Shown: positions 46,396-55,458, counted from the stretch's first letter. The stretch is 64,000 nt of DNA from Hymenobacter canadensis (GCF_027359925.1 NZ_CP114767.1:1116001-1180000), one strand, 5' to 3'. The notes: a model not told the origin generated them from the letters alone. Made by a program: numbers and translations.

Positions 46396-47211
46396 TTAAA
46401 TAATCCGCTTCAGCTCCTCAAAGTTGCTGTTCGATACCGTGCGGGTGCGGCAGTTCAGCTGGTCGGCTTTGGTTTGGATTTCCTGAATGCGGGTAGCAGG
46501 GGCGGGGTGCGTACTTAGGAAGGCGGGCGGGTTGCCATTCTGGTTCTGGCTTTCGGCCTTGATGAAGAAGCCCGCTGCGCCGTCGCAGGCGTACTGGGTT
46601 TTGTTGAGGTAGACGACCGAGTACTGGTCGGCCTCAGTCTCGTCGTTGCGGCTGAACTTGAGCTGGCCGAGGCCGGTGGCAATCTGCACCAGCTGGTTGG
46701 GATTGTCGCCGACCAGCAAGCTCAGCATCAGGCTAATGCCGTACTGCTGCTGCAGCTGCTTGGACGTATGGCGGCGGTCGGCGTGGGCTATTTCGTGGCC
46801 CAGAATACCAGCCAGCTCGCTTTCGTTATCCAGAAACTTGATCAGGCCCGAATACACGTAAATATGGCCGCCGGGCGTGGCAAAGGCGTTCTGCACGGCA
46901 TCGTCCTTGATGATCTTGACGTCCCAGGGAAACTCGTTGCGGTAGCGCACCTCGCCCGAGTTCAAGACCTTATTCACGACGCCATCGAGCAGTTGGTAGG
47001 CGCGGGCGTTGCGGGTGTTGCGCTCCAGCAGCTGGCCTTTGGCGCGGTAGGTGGAGTCGGTCTGGTCGGCTACCTGCTGGCCCAGGGTTTTGTCGTCTTC
47101 CACCGAAAACAGCAGCACGCCGTCGCCGCCGTCGGAGGAGCAGGCGGCCGTGCCGCCGAGAGTAGCGGCCAGGGAAAATAGAAGCCAGGGTTTACGCAGT
47201 AGGTGTAGCAT
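46396..47211 (-). CDS. M48 family metallopeptidase, lipoprotein
   Basis: A 271-residue zinc peptidase with a lipoprotein signal (start MLHLLRKPWLLFSLAATLGG then T-A-A-C; Cys24). The zinc motif HEIAH lies in ILGHEIAHADRRHTSKQ and the third ligand in DETEADQYSV. AFATPGGHIYVYSGL precedes it as in other M48B/C peptidases. Expected in the periplasm, anchored to the outer membrane; likely quality control of envelope proteins. It shares domain type with 39674-40483 but only modest sequence similarity. Confidence 0.92.
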   Translation of the reverse strand: MLHLLRKPWLLFSLAATLGGTAACSSDGGDGVLLFSVEDDKTLGQQVADQTDSTYRAKGQLLERNTRNARAYQLLDGVVNKVLNSGEVRYRNEFPWDVKIIKDDAVQNAFATPGGHIYVYSGLIKFLDNESELAGILGHEIAHADRRHTSKQLQQQYGISLMLSLLVGDNPNQLVQIATGLGQLKFSRNDETEADQYSVVYLNKTQYACDGAAGFFIKAESQNQNGNPPAFLSTHPAPATRIQEIQTKADQLNCRTRTVSNSNFEELKRII

Positions 47212-47488
47212 TGGGGGCAGGGTATGCAGGGAAGGAAAAAATAGGGTCTGGGCTGCCGAAAGAAAAAACGGTGCCAGAATCTTACAAGCCGGTACGTTTC
47301 GGCTCTGCGTGTGTTGGCTGCGCCAGGTAACCCGGCTGCATCCAGTTGCAGATCAGGCGAAAAAAAACTGTCTCTGCCAGTTGACCCAAGGCAGTATTTG
47401 GGTGGAAGAAGGCCTCACCTTTCCCGGCTGCTTTGCGTACACGCAGCCTGCCCGCGCTGTTTTGGCCGGGCTTTTATTCGGCCTGTTT

Positions 47489-48610
47489 ATGTCTGCTACC
47501 ACTGCCCGCCCCAAAACCAAGAAAAAGCACCTGCCGCCGCTGCAGGAGGCCCATGAGCTCTACAAAGACCCCGCCCGGCAGGCTGAGCTGGCCGGCCTGC
47601 GCTACTTCACCGATACCAAGCCGGGCCTGACACGCAAAGCCACCCGCGCCGGCAACTTCAGCTACCACACCGTAGCGGGCGAGAAAATCAGCGACGAAAA
47701 AGTGCTGACTCGCATCCAGGGCTTCGTGATTCCGCCGGCCTGGACGGAAGTCTGGATTTCGCCCTCGGCCAACACGCACCTGCAGGTTACGGGCCGCGAC
47801 GCCAAGGGCCGCAAGCAGTACCTCTACCACCCGGCCTGGGACCAGGCCCGCAGCCTCACCAAGTTCAGCCGCCTGCGCGCCTTCGGCGAGAAGCTGGCCG
47901 AGCTGCGCGCCCAGATGCACAAAGACCTGGCCCGGCCCACGCTGGACAAGCCCAAGGTGATGGCCCTGGTACTGATGCTGATGGACAAGTCGTTTATCCG
48001 GGTCGGCAACCGCGAGTACGCTGAGAAAAACAAAACCTACGGCCTCACCACCCTCCGCGACAAGCACGTGCAGGTGAGCGGGGCCGACGTGCGGTTTGCG
48101 TTTGTGGGCAAGAAAGGCGTGGCCCACGACCTCACGCTGCACGACCGTAAGCTGGCCAAGCTGGTGCAGAAGTGCAAGGAAATTCCGGGCCAGCATCTGT
48201 TCCAGTACTACACCCCCGACGGCCACCGGCAGGAGCTGGAATCGGGCGACGTGAACGAGTATCTGCAGCAAGTAACGGGCCTCAAGCTCTCAGCCAAGGA
48301 CTTCCGCACCTGGGGCGGCACCGTGAAAATGGTGGAGTGCCTAGAGCGGGTGCTGGATGAGGAGCCCGACTTCCCGAAACCCAAAACGCTGAAGCGCGCC
48401 CTCAAGGACGTGGCCCACGACCTGGGGAATACGCCTACGGTGTGCTCCAAGTACTACATCCACCCGCAGGTGATGGAGCTGTTCAACTCTGATAAGCTCA
48501 TCGACTACCTGCGCCGCCACGATGCCGACCCCACCGAAAATGACCTGCTGACCCCTACGGAGCACATGGTGCTGGATATGCTGGCGGAGCTGGAGGGAAA
48601 AGGGAAGTAA
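47489..48610 (+). CDS. DNA topoisomerase IB (poxvirus type)
   Basis: A 373-residue type IB topoisomerase. It has the virus-like N-terminal part (LRYFTDTKPGLTRKATRAG, IPPAWTEVWISP) and the catalytic domain with KTYGLTTLRDKHV, the Arg/Lys pairs in VGKKGVAHDL and RTWGGTVKMVE, and the active-site Tyr in CSKYYIHPQV. It relaxes supercoils through a 3'-phosphotyrosine link. The ATG at 47489 gives the family start; the longer frame is artefactual. It is followed by a 35-bp near-perfect stem terminator. Confidence 0.93.
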   Translation: MSATTARPKTKKKHLPPLQEAHELYKDPARQAELAGLRYFTDTKPGLTRKATRAGNFSYHTVAGEKISDEKVLTRIQGFVIPPAWTEVWISPSANTHLQVTGRDAKGRKQYLYHPAWDQARSLTKFSRLRAFGEKLAELRAQMHKDLARPTLDKPKVMALVLMLMDKSFIRVGNREYAEKNKTYGLTTLRDKHVQVSGADVRFAFVGKKGVAHDLTLHDRKLAKLVQKCKEIPGQHLFQYYTPDGHRQELESGDVNEYLQQVTGLKLSAKDFRTWGGTVKMVECLERVLDEEPDFPKPKTLKRALKDVAHDLGNTPTVCSKYYIHPQVMELFNSDKLIDYLRRHDADPTENDLLTPTEHMVLDMLAELEGKGK

Positions 48611-48691
48611 AAAAAGTAGGCCTCAAAAATTGGCCGTTCAGGAACTACATACCGGGGTTCTTGAACGGCCAATTTTTGAGGCCTACTTTTT
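48611..48691. terminator. 35-bp near-perfect bidirectional terminator
   Basis: Arms 48611-48645 and 48657-48691 pair at 34 of 35 positions; loop 11 nt. AAAAA at the start and TTTTT at the end give T-tracts both ways between topoisomerase IB and the convergent exported gene. Confidence 0.9.
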
Positions 48692-48699
48692 AATTGACC

Positions 48700-50289
48700 T
48701 TACCGGCCCGAGCCGTCCCGGTCGAAGGCGTGGCTTTCGACGCCGTGGGAGGTTTTGTCCTTGAGCTCCGGGGCGGGTTCGAAGTCGTTGTTGCGGCTGG
48801 TGTCGTAGAAGCGGGTTTTGCGGCGCAGGCCGGCTACGCGGGAGGCGTCGCGCACCCGGTCCTCGTCGGGGCCGCCGTAGATGCTGATGAGCGGACTGCG
48901 GCGCACGGAGCCGCGCAACTCAAACACGTCGTCGCCCCTGAGGCCGTGCAGCAGCACCTGGCGGGTATCGGCCGGGTTGAACACGCGGCGGTATAGCAGC
49001 GAGTCGGCCCGTTTGGCAGGCGGGTCTATTTCGTATACCGACACCACGGTGGTCGTGTCAGTGAGGCGTTCCACTACAAACCGCTCATCGGCGTCGGTGC
49101 CGGCCACCAGCACTTCGTCGGCGCGCAGGGCGTAGTAGTCGGCGGCGGCCTGTGGCAGCTGGTCGCGGCGGGCGCGCAGGGCGGCTACCATTTGGGGGCC
49201 TTCCTGCGCATACACCTCGCGGGGCAGGCCCTGGCGCACAGCCTGCTCAATAACTGCATCCGTCAGGCGGCGCTGCAGGTCCTGGGCCGTGCGCACGTAG
49301 GCCGCACGGTCCAGCTCCGTCAGCACGTGCTCGTCGATGTAGCGGGAGTTGCGGGTGTAGCCCTCGATGCTCTGGTAGCGCGGCCCGAAGGTGCGGAACT
49401 TCGCCACCGCTTTGCTGGCCAGCCAGGAAATGAGGCCGTCATCAAACCGAAAAAATACCTGGTCGCGGTCCTGGGGCACCGGTTCCCAGCGGGTGTGGCC
49501 ATCCGCCTGCGGGTAGGCGGCCCAGGTCCATTGGCCTTCGTGCCGGTCCCAGTCGCCGAGCCAGAGGTCGAGTAGGCGGGCGCGCAGGAAGGTGGCTTCG
49601 TCAATGCGGTGCTTCGGCGACTGGTAACGCTCGGCCAGCATATTGTCGCTTTCCTCCAGCTCGGTGGCACCCGGCAGGCGGCCCGCTATGTTCGGCCGGC
49701 CTTCCAGCTTTTCCTCCAGCAGCACCACTCGGCCCCGGTAGCGCTCCGAGGCAGCGCCCAGCCCGGTTTCGTCGTTGCGCACATAATAGGCCCGCGGGTT
49801 GGTATGGTGCAGGCCCGCCGCTTCAGCCAGCGGCGGCACCACAAAGGCGCCGTAGGGGTGGCCGGCGGCCGTGGCATCCCGCACTAGGTTCAGGATAAAC
49901 CCCTGGCGCAGTACTTTAGGCAGCGTCCGGTAAGGGTCTTTGTCCACGGAGCGCAGGGCGTAGCCGCGGCCATCAGCCCCCACCACCGTCATGCTGATGG
50001 TCTGGAAGCCGCCGCCCACCTTACCGCCGCGCAGCCCGCCGGCAATAGTCGTGGCCGGATCAAACACGGGCAGCATCACGGGCTGTACCCAGGCCGCACG
50101 ATGGTGGTGGCCCAGAAATACCCGCCCGATTGCCCCGCGCTGATAGTGCCGGCCGGCCGTTACCTGGGCGCTGTCGGCCCCGGGCTGGAGCGGGGCGGTT
50201 GCCAGGCGGGCATCGGGTTGGAAAAACGTGTGGCGGGCACAGCCAACGGTCGTCAGCAAAAGAAAAGGCAGGGCGTAGCGAGAAGTCAT
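48700..50289 (-). CDS. Exported lipoprotein with kinase-like motifs, divergent paralogue A
   Basis: A 529-residue lipoprotein (lipobox T-V-G-C, Cys17). A conserved core shared with 50463-52070 runs over residues 85-440: LRSVDKD (112-118), HTNPRAYYV, LLEEK (190-194), RARLLDLWLGDWDRHEGQW (core 236-254), VPQDRDQVFFRFDDG (271-285). The order Lys strand, hinge-like LLEE, D-W-D-R-H-x-x-Q loop and D-R-D...F-D-D-G recalls protein-kinase-like folds such as HipA, CotH or FAM20, but is not proof. In Bacteroidota such regions often come fused to metallophosphoesterase and BamA-like barrels; here there is neither. Function unknown. Confidence 0.75.
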   Translation of the reverse strand: MTSRYALPFLLLTTVGCARHTFFQPDARLATAPLQPGADSAQVTAGRHYQRGAIGRVFLGHHHRAAWVQPVMLPVFDPATTIAGGLRGGKVGGGFQTISMTVVGADGRGYALRSVDKDPYRTLPKVLRQGFILNLVRDATAAGHPYGAFVVPPLAEAAGLHHTNPRAYYVRNDETGLGAASERYRGRVVLLEEKLEGRPNIAGRLPGATELEESDNMLAERYQSPKHRIDEATFLRARLLDLWLGDWDRHEGQWTWAAYPQADGHTRWEPVPQDRDQVFFRFDDGLISWLASKAVAKFRTFGPRYQSIEGYTRNSRYIDEHVLTELDRAAYVRTAQDLQRRLTDAVIEQAVRQGLPREVYAQEGPQMVAALRARRDQLPQAAADYYALRADEVLVAGTDADERFVVERLTDTTTVVSVYEIDPPAKRADSLLYRRVFNPADTRQVLLHGLRGDDVFELRGSVRRSPLISIYGGPDEDRVRDASRVAGLRRKTRFYDTSRNNDFEPAPELKDKTSHGVESHAFDRDGSGR

Positions 50290-50462
50290 GCGTAGCGGAA
50301 AGCGCGGCTGGAGTCCTTGAACGCAGATATCCGGCAGTGGTTAGGGTGCAGCAGGAGCGCCGCCGGCAGCAGCAGCTTTGGGGGCGCCCGCCAACCCCTG
50401 CGGCCGGGTTTACGCTATAAGGGCGGCCATCTGTCCGGCTGTCATCTTATTCGTTTCGCCGC

Positions 50463-52070
50463 GTGTCTTTTTTTATCCTGAATTCCCGCAGCCGGATTGC
50501 CAGTGGTATATGCACGGCGCTGCTGTGCCATGCCTGCTCGGCGCCGGCCGCGCCGCCGGCCCCACGCCAGGTGCGGGTGCTGTCCGACTCCACGGTACAG
50601 GTGGCCGCCGGGCCGCAGTATGAGCGTTCGGGCATACACAATTTCTTCTGGGGCCGGCACTACCGCGAGCTGTGGGCGCTGCCCGTTACGGTGCCCATCG
50701 TGCAGCTGCGCACGGCCGTACCCGGCGGCCTGACGCCGGTGCAGGAGGGAGGCTCGTTCCAGACCAAAAACCTGCGCCTCGTCGACCGCAACGGCGTGCA
50801 GTACGTGCTGCGCTCCGTGGATAAAGATGCCACCAAAGCGTTGCCGGAGGGTTTGCAGGCCGGCCCCATCGGTCGCCTTATGAAAGACCAGACCAGCGTT
50901 ATCAATCCCTACGGGGCCTATATAGTGCCCCGGCTGGCGCAGGCTGCCGGCGTGTACCATACCAACCCACGCCTGATATACTTGGCCGACGACCCCGGCC
51001 TGGGCGAGTTTCGCAAGAGCTTTGCCAATGCCCTGTATCTGCTGGAAGAGCGGCCCGAGGGCGACCAGCGCCTGGTGGCCAGCTTCGGCAATTCCACCCG
51101 TGTGGAAAGCTCCCGCAAGGTATTCACCAACCTGCTGGCCAACCCCCGGTTCAGCGTAGATGCGCGCCGCTACCTGCGGGCCCGCCTGTTCGATATGTGG
51201 CTCGGCGACTGGAGCCGCCGCGAAGACCAGTGGCGCTGGGCCAGCTTCGAGGCACTTGGCGGCGACATCAGCTACCGGCCCATTCCGCGCGACCGGGACC
51301 ACGCGTTTTTCAAGTTCAACGACGGGTTTTTTACCCACATCATTGGCTGGGTGAAGTCCAACTACCAAACGTTCGACGAGCGAATCCGGCTTTCGGATGT
51401 GGAGGGCCTCAACCGCGCCGCCCGGCCCATGGACAAGTCGCTGCTGGCGTACCTTTCGCGCGAAGACTTCCGCCAGATTGCCGATTCGCTGCAGCAGCAG
51501 CTTTCGCCGGCCGTGATAAAGGAGGCGTTGGCCGTATGGCCCAGGGAGGTATATGGCCTGGTAGGGCCGGAGTTCGAGCAGAAGCTCAACGGCCGCCGGG
51601 CTCAGCTGCCAGCTGTGGCCGACAAGTTCTACGCGTTGCTGGCGCGCAACGTGGAGCTGCCGGGCACCGACCAGCCGGAGCGGTTTGTGGTGGAGGTGCC
51701 GGCGCCACAGCAGGTGCGTGTGCGCGTGTACCTGCGCCATACTGCCCGTCCCGACAGCCTAATCGGCCAGCGTACCTTTCAGGCCGGGGAAACCAGTACC
51801 CTGAAACTATTTGGCTTAGGCGGCAACGATATTTTTGAGCTGCGGGCCTTGCCGGCAGCCGGCATCAGCGTGGGCCTCTACGACGGAGCCGGGCAGGATG
51901 TGGTGCTTGGCCCGGTTTCGCCGGTGGCTACACCTACCCGCACAACCGTTTTCGATAGCGGCGACGGCAACAGTCTGACTGTGCCCCGCGCCGTGAAAGT
52001 GGAAAAATACAGCCCTGCCGCCAGCGAGTTTGACGGGGCCGGCTGGCTGCTGCGGCATCGGCTCTATTAG
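50463..52070 (+). CDS. Exported protein with kinase-like motifs, divergent paralogue B
   Basis: A 535-residue paralogue of 48700-50289 in head-to-head orientation, 173 nt apart. The start is a GTG at 50463; the N-terminus is hydrophobic with Cys residues (ALLCHAC) giving an atypical lipoprotein-like signal. The core keeps LRSVDKD (116-122), NPYGAYIVP, LLEE (193-196) and PRDRDHAFFKFNDG (275-288), but the loop reads GDWSRREDQW (248-257) where copy A has GDWDRHEGQW, so the Asp and His of D-R-H are lost. If A is an enzyme, B may be altered or inactive. Function unknown. Confidence 0.75.
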   Translation: MSFFILNSRSRIASGICTALLCHACSAPAAPPAPRQVRVLSDSTVQVAAGPQYERSGIHNFFWGRHYRELWALPVTVPIVQLRTAVPGGLTPVQEGGSFQTKNLRLVDRNGVQYVLRSVDKDATKALPEGLQAGPIGRLMKDQTSVINPYGAYIVPRLAQAAGVYHTNPRLIYLADDPGLGEFRKSFANALYLLEERPEGDQRLVASFGNSTRVESSRKVFTNLLANPRFSVDARRYLRARLFDMWLGDWSRREDQWRWASFEALGGDISYRPIPRDRDHAFFKFNDGFFTHIIGWVKSNYQTFDERIRLSDVEGLNRAARPMDKSLLAYLSREDFRQIADSLQQQLSPAVIKEALAVWPREVYGLVGPEFEQKLNGRRAQLPAVADKFYALLARNVELPGTDQPERFVVEVPAPQQVRVRVYLRHTARPDSLIGQRTFQAGETSTLKLFGLGGNDIFELRALPAAGISVGLYDGAGQDVVLGPVSPVATPTRTTVFDSGDGNSLTVPRAVKVEKYSPAASEFDGAGWLLRHRLY

Positions 52071-52130
52071 GTTCTGCCTGAGGCTGGTGGGCAGCCGCTG
52101 TTGCCAGATAGCGGATGGGTATTTCTGGTG

Positions 52131-52138
52131 TACATTTG
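52131..52138 (+). promoter_or_regulatory. -7 box of the 52157 gene
   Basis: TACATTTG matches TAnnTTTG exactly; the nearest TTG upstream is at 52101-52103, farther than normal. Confidence 0.5.
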
Positions 52139-52156
52139 CGGCCCTTTTTCGCTTCT

Positions 52157-52585
52157 ATGCACGCCCTACTTGACTCAGATTACCTGTCTATCACCTTTCG
52201 CCCCGACCTTGATATGCTGGTGGCTCGCTGGCTGCGGGAAGTGTCGGGCAGTGAAACGCGCGAGGGGTACCACCAGATTCTGGCCGCCGCCCGCCAGACC
52301 AGCTGCCCGTTCTGGCTGCTCGACGGCCGCCGCCGCACACCAGCCGATGCCGAAACGACCCAATGGGGCTTTCAGGAATTCTTTCCGACGCTAAGCAGCC
52401 AGCTGGGCCAAAACGTATTTCTAAGCCAGCTCCTGTCGCCCTTCTATCAGCAGATCACCCAGGCGCTGCCGGTATTTCAGGAAAACGAAGCCAGCACCAC
52501 CCACACCTACACTATGCGCCGCTTCAACGATGAGGCCAGTGCGGTAGCGTGGCTGCGGGAATGCCAGCAGGGGCCCGGCCGCTAA
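52157..52585 (+). CDS. STAS/SpoIIAA-like small protein, convergent paralogue 1
   Basis: A 142-residue soluble protein starting at the ATG at 52157 (MHALLDSDYLSITFRPDLDM). It has the order strand-helix-strand-helix-strand of a SpoIIAA/STAS-like fold: YLSITFRPDLD, helix REGYHQILAAARQT, strand FWLLDGRRRTP, long helix, strand TTHTYTMRRFNDEASAVAWL. A related protein lies convergently at 52597-53025. TACATTTG at 52131-52138 is an exact -7 box, 19 nt before the start. Function unknown; perhaps sensing. Confidence 0.75.
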   Translation: MHALLDSDYLSITFRPDLDMLVARWLREVSGSETREGYHQILAAARQTSCPFWLLDGRRRTPADAETTQWGFQEFFPTLSSQLGQNVFLSQLLSPFYQQITQALPVFQENEASTTHTYTMRRFNDEASAVAWLRECQQGPGR

Positions 52586-52596
52586 GCCAGTGCCAG

Positions 52597-53025
52597 TCAG
52601 CTGCTCAGCAGCCACCGGGCCGCCGACTCGTGGTCCTGAAAGTGAGATACGTGCAGCGCTACGCTGCCCCTGATGCGTTGTACCAGCTCGGTGGTACCCA
52701 GCCGGTTGTATACGTCGTGCGAGTTGATGATGGCGCAGTAGCGGTAGCTGCTGTGCTGCACGGCGCGTGGTGCCCAGTCAGTCACCAGCCAATCCCGGTC
52801 GGGCGGCATAATGGCCGGCATCATCTGGTGGTCAGATAGCACTTTGCTAAGCTTCGATTCCTGCAGGAGCTGTAGCAGCTGCTCGTATACTTCGCGCAGA
52901 CTACTGCTGTACATCGGGGCCGGCTGCCACTCCACCTGCACGTAGCAATCCGGGTATTCTATGATGTTAGCCAGATGGTTATGAAAGTATAGGGACTGCT
53001 GGCGAGGGTATAGCTGGTTATCCAT
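52597..53025 (-). CDS. STAS/SpoIIAA-like small protein, convergent paralogue 2
   Basis: A 142-residue protein of the same length as its convergent partner, sharing the layout CYVQVEWQPAPMYSSSLREVYEQLL in part, helix EVYEQLLQLLQES, strand KVLSDHQMMP, then RYCAIINSHD, and a closing VSHFQDHESAARWL that aligns with RRFNDEASAVAWL of the other copy. No signal or membrane segment. It lies only 11 nt from the end of 52157-52585, leaving no terminator. Function unknown. Confidence 0.75.
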   Translation of the reverse strand: MDNQLYPRQQSLYFHNHLANIIEYPDCYVQVEWQPAPMYSSSLREVYEQLLQLLQESKLSKVLSDHQMMPAIMPPDRDWLVTDWAPRAVQHSSYRYCAIINSHDVYNRLGTTELVQRIRGSVALHVSHFQDHESAARWLLSS

Positions 53026-53213
53026 GATAAAGCACTTCGTTGGAACAGTTCAAGCCTGGAACAGGAGGAAGCAGTGGTAGAATAGGGGTATAGTCCTAGC
53101 GCAAAGTAGTTAATGAATATACAGTTGTCGCTGGGGCTGTCGCCTCAAAGCTGCAGGTTTATTTTCGGAGCCGGCGAAATGGGCTTTACCTCACAGGCAG
53201 CGGGCAAAAAAAA

Positions 53214-53234
53214 GCTCCGCCGGTAGGGCGGAGC
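53214..53234 (-). terminator. Intrinsic terminator of the nuclease gene at 53263
   Basis: An 8-bp perfect stem (53214-53221 with 53227-53234) and five-nt loop, eight T on the minus strand. Confidence 0.88.
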
Positions 53235-53262
53235 CAAAGAAACAGGCCGGAGCAGCAGGGGG

Positions 53263-54819
53263 CTATTTGAACACCTTCACTTTGTCTTTGTGCTTGGTGC
53301 GCAGGTACTGTCGGATAATCTGCTGAGCATCCTTATTGTCGTTGTAGCGGGTAATGACCTCCTTGAAGTCGTCGAGCCGGCGGGCGGAGAAAGTTTCGGT
53401 GTCTACGTAGCCGAAGCCGAGGTAGCGGCCGTGCTCCACCAGCACCACCGTCTTCTCATCGTCGCGGCGGCCGGGGCCAATCACCACAAACGAGCCGTGC
53501 TCATAGGTGAAGCTTTCGATGGCTTCTTCCACCCGCTTATTGTACTCTTCCGCGGGCTCCAGACCCAGGCATGCGCCATTGCAGCGGTGCACCTGGTAGT
53601 CAAAGCACGAGCCGTTGGTTTTGTACAGGTCGCAGAGCTTCTGGCACAGGTTGAACTTGGCCACCTTGTGAAACAGAAAGCCCTTGGCCTTGAACTGGTT
53701 GCCGAGCGCAATCAGTGGGTGGGAGCCGGTGTGGTCGTCGGCGCGGCCGTAGTAGAGGTGCTTGTAGCCCTGCTCGTCGGTGCGCAGGAAAATGCCGGCC
53801 GGAAACACCGAGCGGCGCAGCTTGCGGTTGTAGAGCGGCTTGAGGCGCTTGATTTCGTGCGACTCGTAAAGCAGCGCCACCAGTTCCGAGCCCGTCAACT
53901 CCCAGGTGATATCCGAAATGGAGTTCTTAAACTCAATGCTCTTGCGCGACTTGTAGTCGATGGCAAAGTGCTGCTGAATCCGCTTGTAGATATTGATGCT
54001 CTTGCCCACGTAAATCACCTCGCCCTTCTCGTCGTGGAAGTAGTAGACGCCGGCCGTGTGGGGCAAAGACGCCACTTTCTCGGGCGTGATATTGGGTGGC
54101 AGCAGCGCCGTACGGATGGCATCCTGCACGGCCTTCACCTTGCGGGCCGAGGGTTGTTTGGTAGGCACGGCCACAGTAGTTTCCGTAGTATCGGAACCGA
54201 CGCTGGCGGCGCTGGCGGCGCGGGCGGGCGCGGGGGCCGGCCGGCGGCCGGCGGGGGCGTTGGCATCCACGGCGGCCAGCGTATCGGCGGGGGAGAGGCC
54301 GGGCTGTGCCAGAGCTTCTTCCTGCTGGCTGATTTTGAGCAGGCGGTCGAACAGGATGGCGGTGGCGGCGGCGTCGCCGGCGGCGCGGTGGCGGCCGTTG
54401 AGCGGAATACCGATGTTCTGGCACAGCTTGCCGAGGCTGTAGCTGGGCTGGCCCGGCATCAGCGACCGGCTCAGGCGCACCGTGCACAGCGTTTTGCGCG
54501 AGTACGTGTAGCCCAGGTCGCCAAATTCCTTTTTCAGAAACGAGTAGTCGAACCGCACGTTGTGGGCCACAAATACGCAGCCCTCGGTCATTTCCACCAC
54601 CTTGCGGGCCACCTCATGAAACTTGGGCGCGTCGCGCACCATCTCGTCGCTGATGCCGGTAAGCTGGGTGATGAAAAACGGAATGGGGCGCCCCGGATTC
54701 AGCAGGGTGTCGAACTGGTCCACCACCTTTTCGCCATCGTGAATAAAGATGGCTATTTCGGTGATGCGGTCCTGCGTGGGCTGGCCCCCGGTAGTCTCAA
54801 GGTCGATGATGGCGTACAA
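53263..54819 (-). CDS. DnaQ-like exonuclease fused to UvrC/Cho-like GIY-YIG nuclease
   Basis: A 518-residue fusion. Residues 1-165 are a DnaQ/epsilon-type 3'-5' exonuclease with Exo I IIDLETTG (Asp6, Glu8), Exo II HNVRFDYSFL and Exo III HRAAGDAAAT. A low-complexity Ala/Arg/Pro linker (about 175-235) leads to a GIY-YIG nuclease: AGVYYFHDEKGEVIYVGKS, then KRIQQH and ESHEIKRLKPLYN. A Cys-rich segment (CDLYKTNGSCFDYQVHRC in part) resembles the UvrC iron-sulfur region. This is the known PolIII-epsilon/Cho-type repair fusion, acting in nucleotide excision. A TATCTTTG box at 54867-54874 lies upstream. Confidence 0.93.
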   Translation of the reverse strand: MYAIIDLETTGGQPTQDRITEIAIFIHDGEKVVDQFDTLLNPGRPIPFFITQLTGISDEMVRDAPKFHEVARKVVEMTEGCVFVAHNVRFDYSFLKKEFGDLGYTYSRKTLCTVRLSRSLMPGQPSYSLGKLCQNIGIPLNGRHRAAGDAAATAILFDRLLKISQQEEALAQPGLSPADTLAAVDANAPAGRRPAPAPARAASAASVGSDTTETTVAVPTKQPSARKVKAVQDAIRTALLPPNITPEKVASLPHTAGVYYFHDEKGEVIYVGKSINIYKRIQQHFAIDYKSRKSIEFKNSISDITWELTGSELVALLYESHEIKRLKPLYNRKLRRSVFPAGIFLRTDEQGYKHLYYGRADDHTGSHPLIALGNQFKAKGFLFHKVAKFNLCQKLCDLYKTNGSCFDYQVHRCNGACLGLEPAEEYNKRVEEAIESFTYEHGSFVVIGPGRRDDEKTVVLVEHGRYLGFGYVDTETFSARRLDDFKEVITRYNDNKDAQQIIRQYLRTKHKDKVKVFK

Positions 54820-54866
54820 AAGCGGCGCGGTATCGGGTAAAAAAAGGATGCTAAGCTAATTGGTAA

Positions 54867-54900
54867 CAAAGATACGCGTCCGGAAGGTTGCACGTGCCAA
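54867..54900 (-). promoter_or_regulatory. Promoter of the DnaQ-GIY-YIG gene
   Basis: Minus-strand TATCTTTG at 54867-54874 (exact -7 match) with a TTG at 54898-54900, spacer 23 nt, at the long end of the usual range; 48 nt before the start. Confidence 0.55.
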
Positions 54901-54931
54901 CCGCCGGGCAGTGCGTTGGCCCCCGAACGCA

Positions 54932-54958
54932 AAAAAGCCCGCACAAGGCGGGCTTTTT
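54932..54958 (-). terminator. Intrinsic terminator of the DUF2383 gene
   Basis: An 11-bp perfect stem (54932-54942 with 54948-54958), five-nt loop, T-run on the minus strand. Confidence 0.9.
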
Positions 54959-54987
54959 ATCAGGAGTGGGCAGGTAGGGCCAATAGG

Positions 54988-55458
54988 CTAGCGGCTGGCT
55001 TTCTGCTGGGTTATCCAGTTCTTGTCGGACAGGATGGCGCCGTGCTGCTTCTGGATTACGTCGCGGGCGTCAGCCGGCAGCTCATTGGATTTCAGTGCCG
55101 TTTCGTACGACTGCAGTGCTACTGCGTCGCCGGTTTCGCACTCGCCCAGAATGGCCGAGTCGTCCTGGCCGGTGATGGCCGATTTGAGGTTGATCCAGCC
55201 GCGATGTACGGCAGCGGCAGCCTCTGCCACTACGCCTTCCACCGTGCTTTCCTGCTCGGGCTTGATGCCTAGCTGCTGCGCATGCTGCGTTAGTTCAGCG
55301 GCGAACTGGGCGCGGTGCTGGCTCATCTGGCTCAGCTTCGACTTCAGCTCGGCGTTGGTTACGCCTTCGGCGGCTTCCTGGTAGCCTTTGGCGGCGGTGG
55401 TGTTGATTTCTACGAGGTCGTTGTATGCGCGGGCGGTTTCGCCGGTAATAGCAGCCAT
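54988..55458 (-). CDS. PA2169-family four-helix-bundle protein (DUF2383)
   Basis: A 156-residue soluble protein from the ATG at 55458. It begins YNDLVEINTTAAKGYQEAAEGV as in ferritin-like DUF2383 proteins, with helices carrying acidic and His residues (LSQMSQHRAQFAAELTQHAQ in part) and ending ARDVIQKQHGAIL. The fold is a ferritin-like four-helix bundle; members are induced by stress in several phyla, and some may bind metal. The longer frame from 55581 is non-coding. Monocistronic. Confidence 0.87.
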   Translation of the reverse strand: MAAITGETARAYNDLVEINTTAAKGYQEAAEGVTNAELKSKLSQMSQHRAQFAAELTQHAQQLGIKPEQESTVEGVVAEAAAAVHRGWINLKSAITGQDDSAILGECETGDAVALQSYETALKSNELPADARDVIQKQHGAILSDKNWITQQKASR

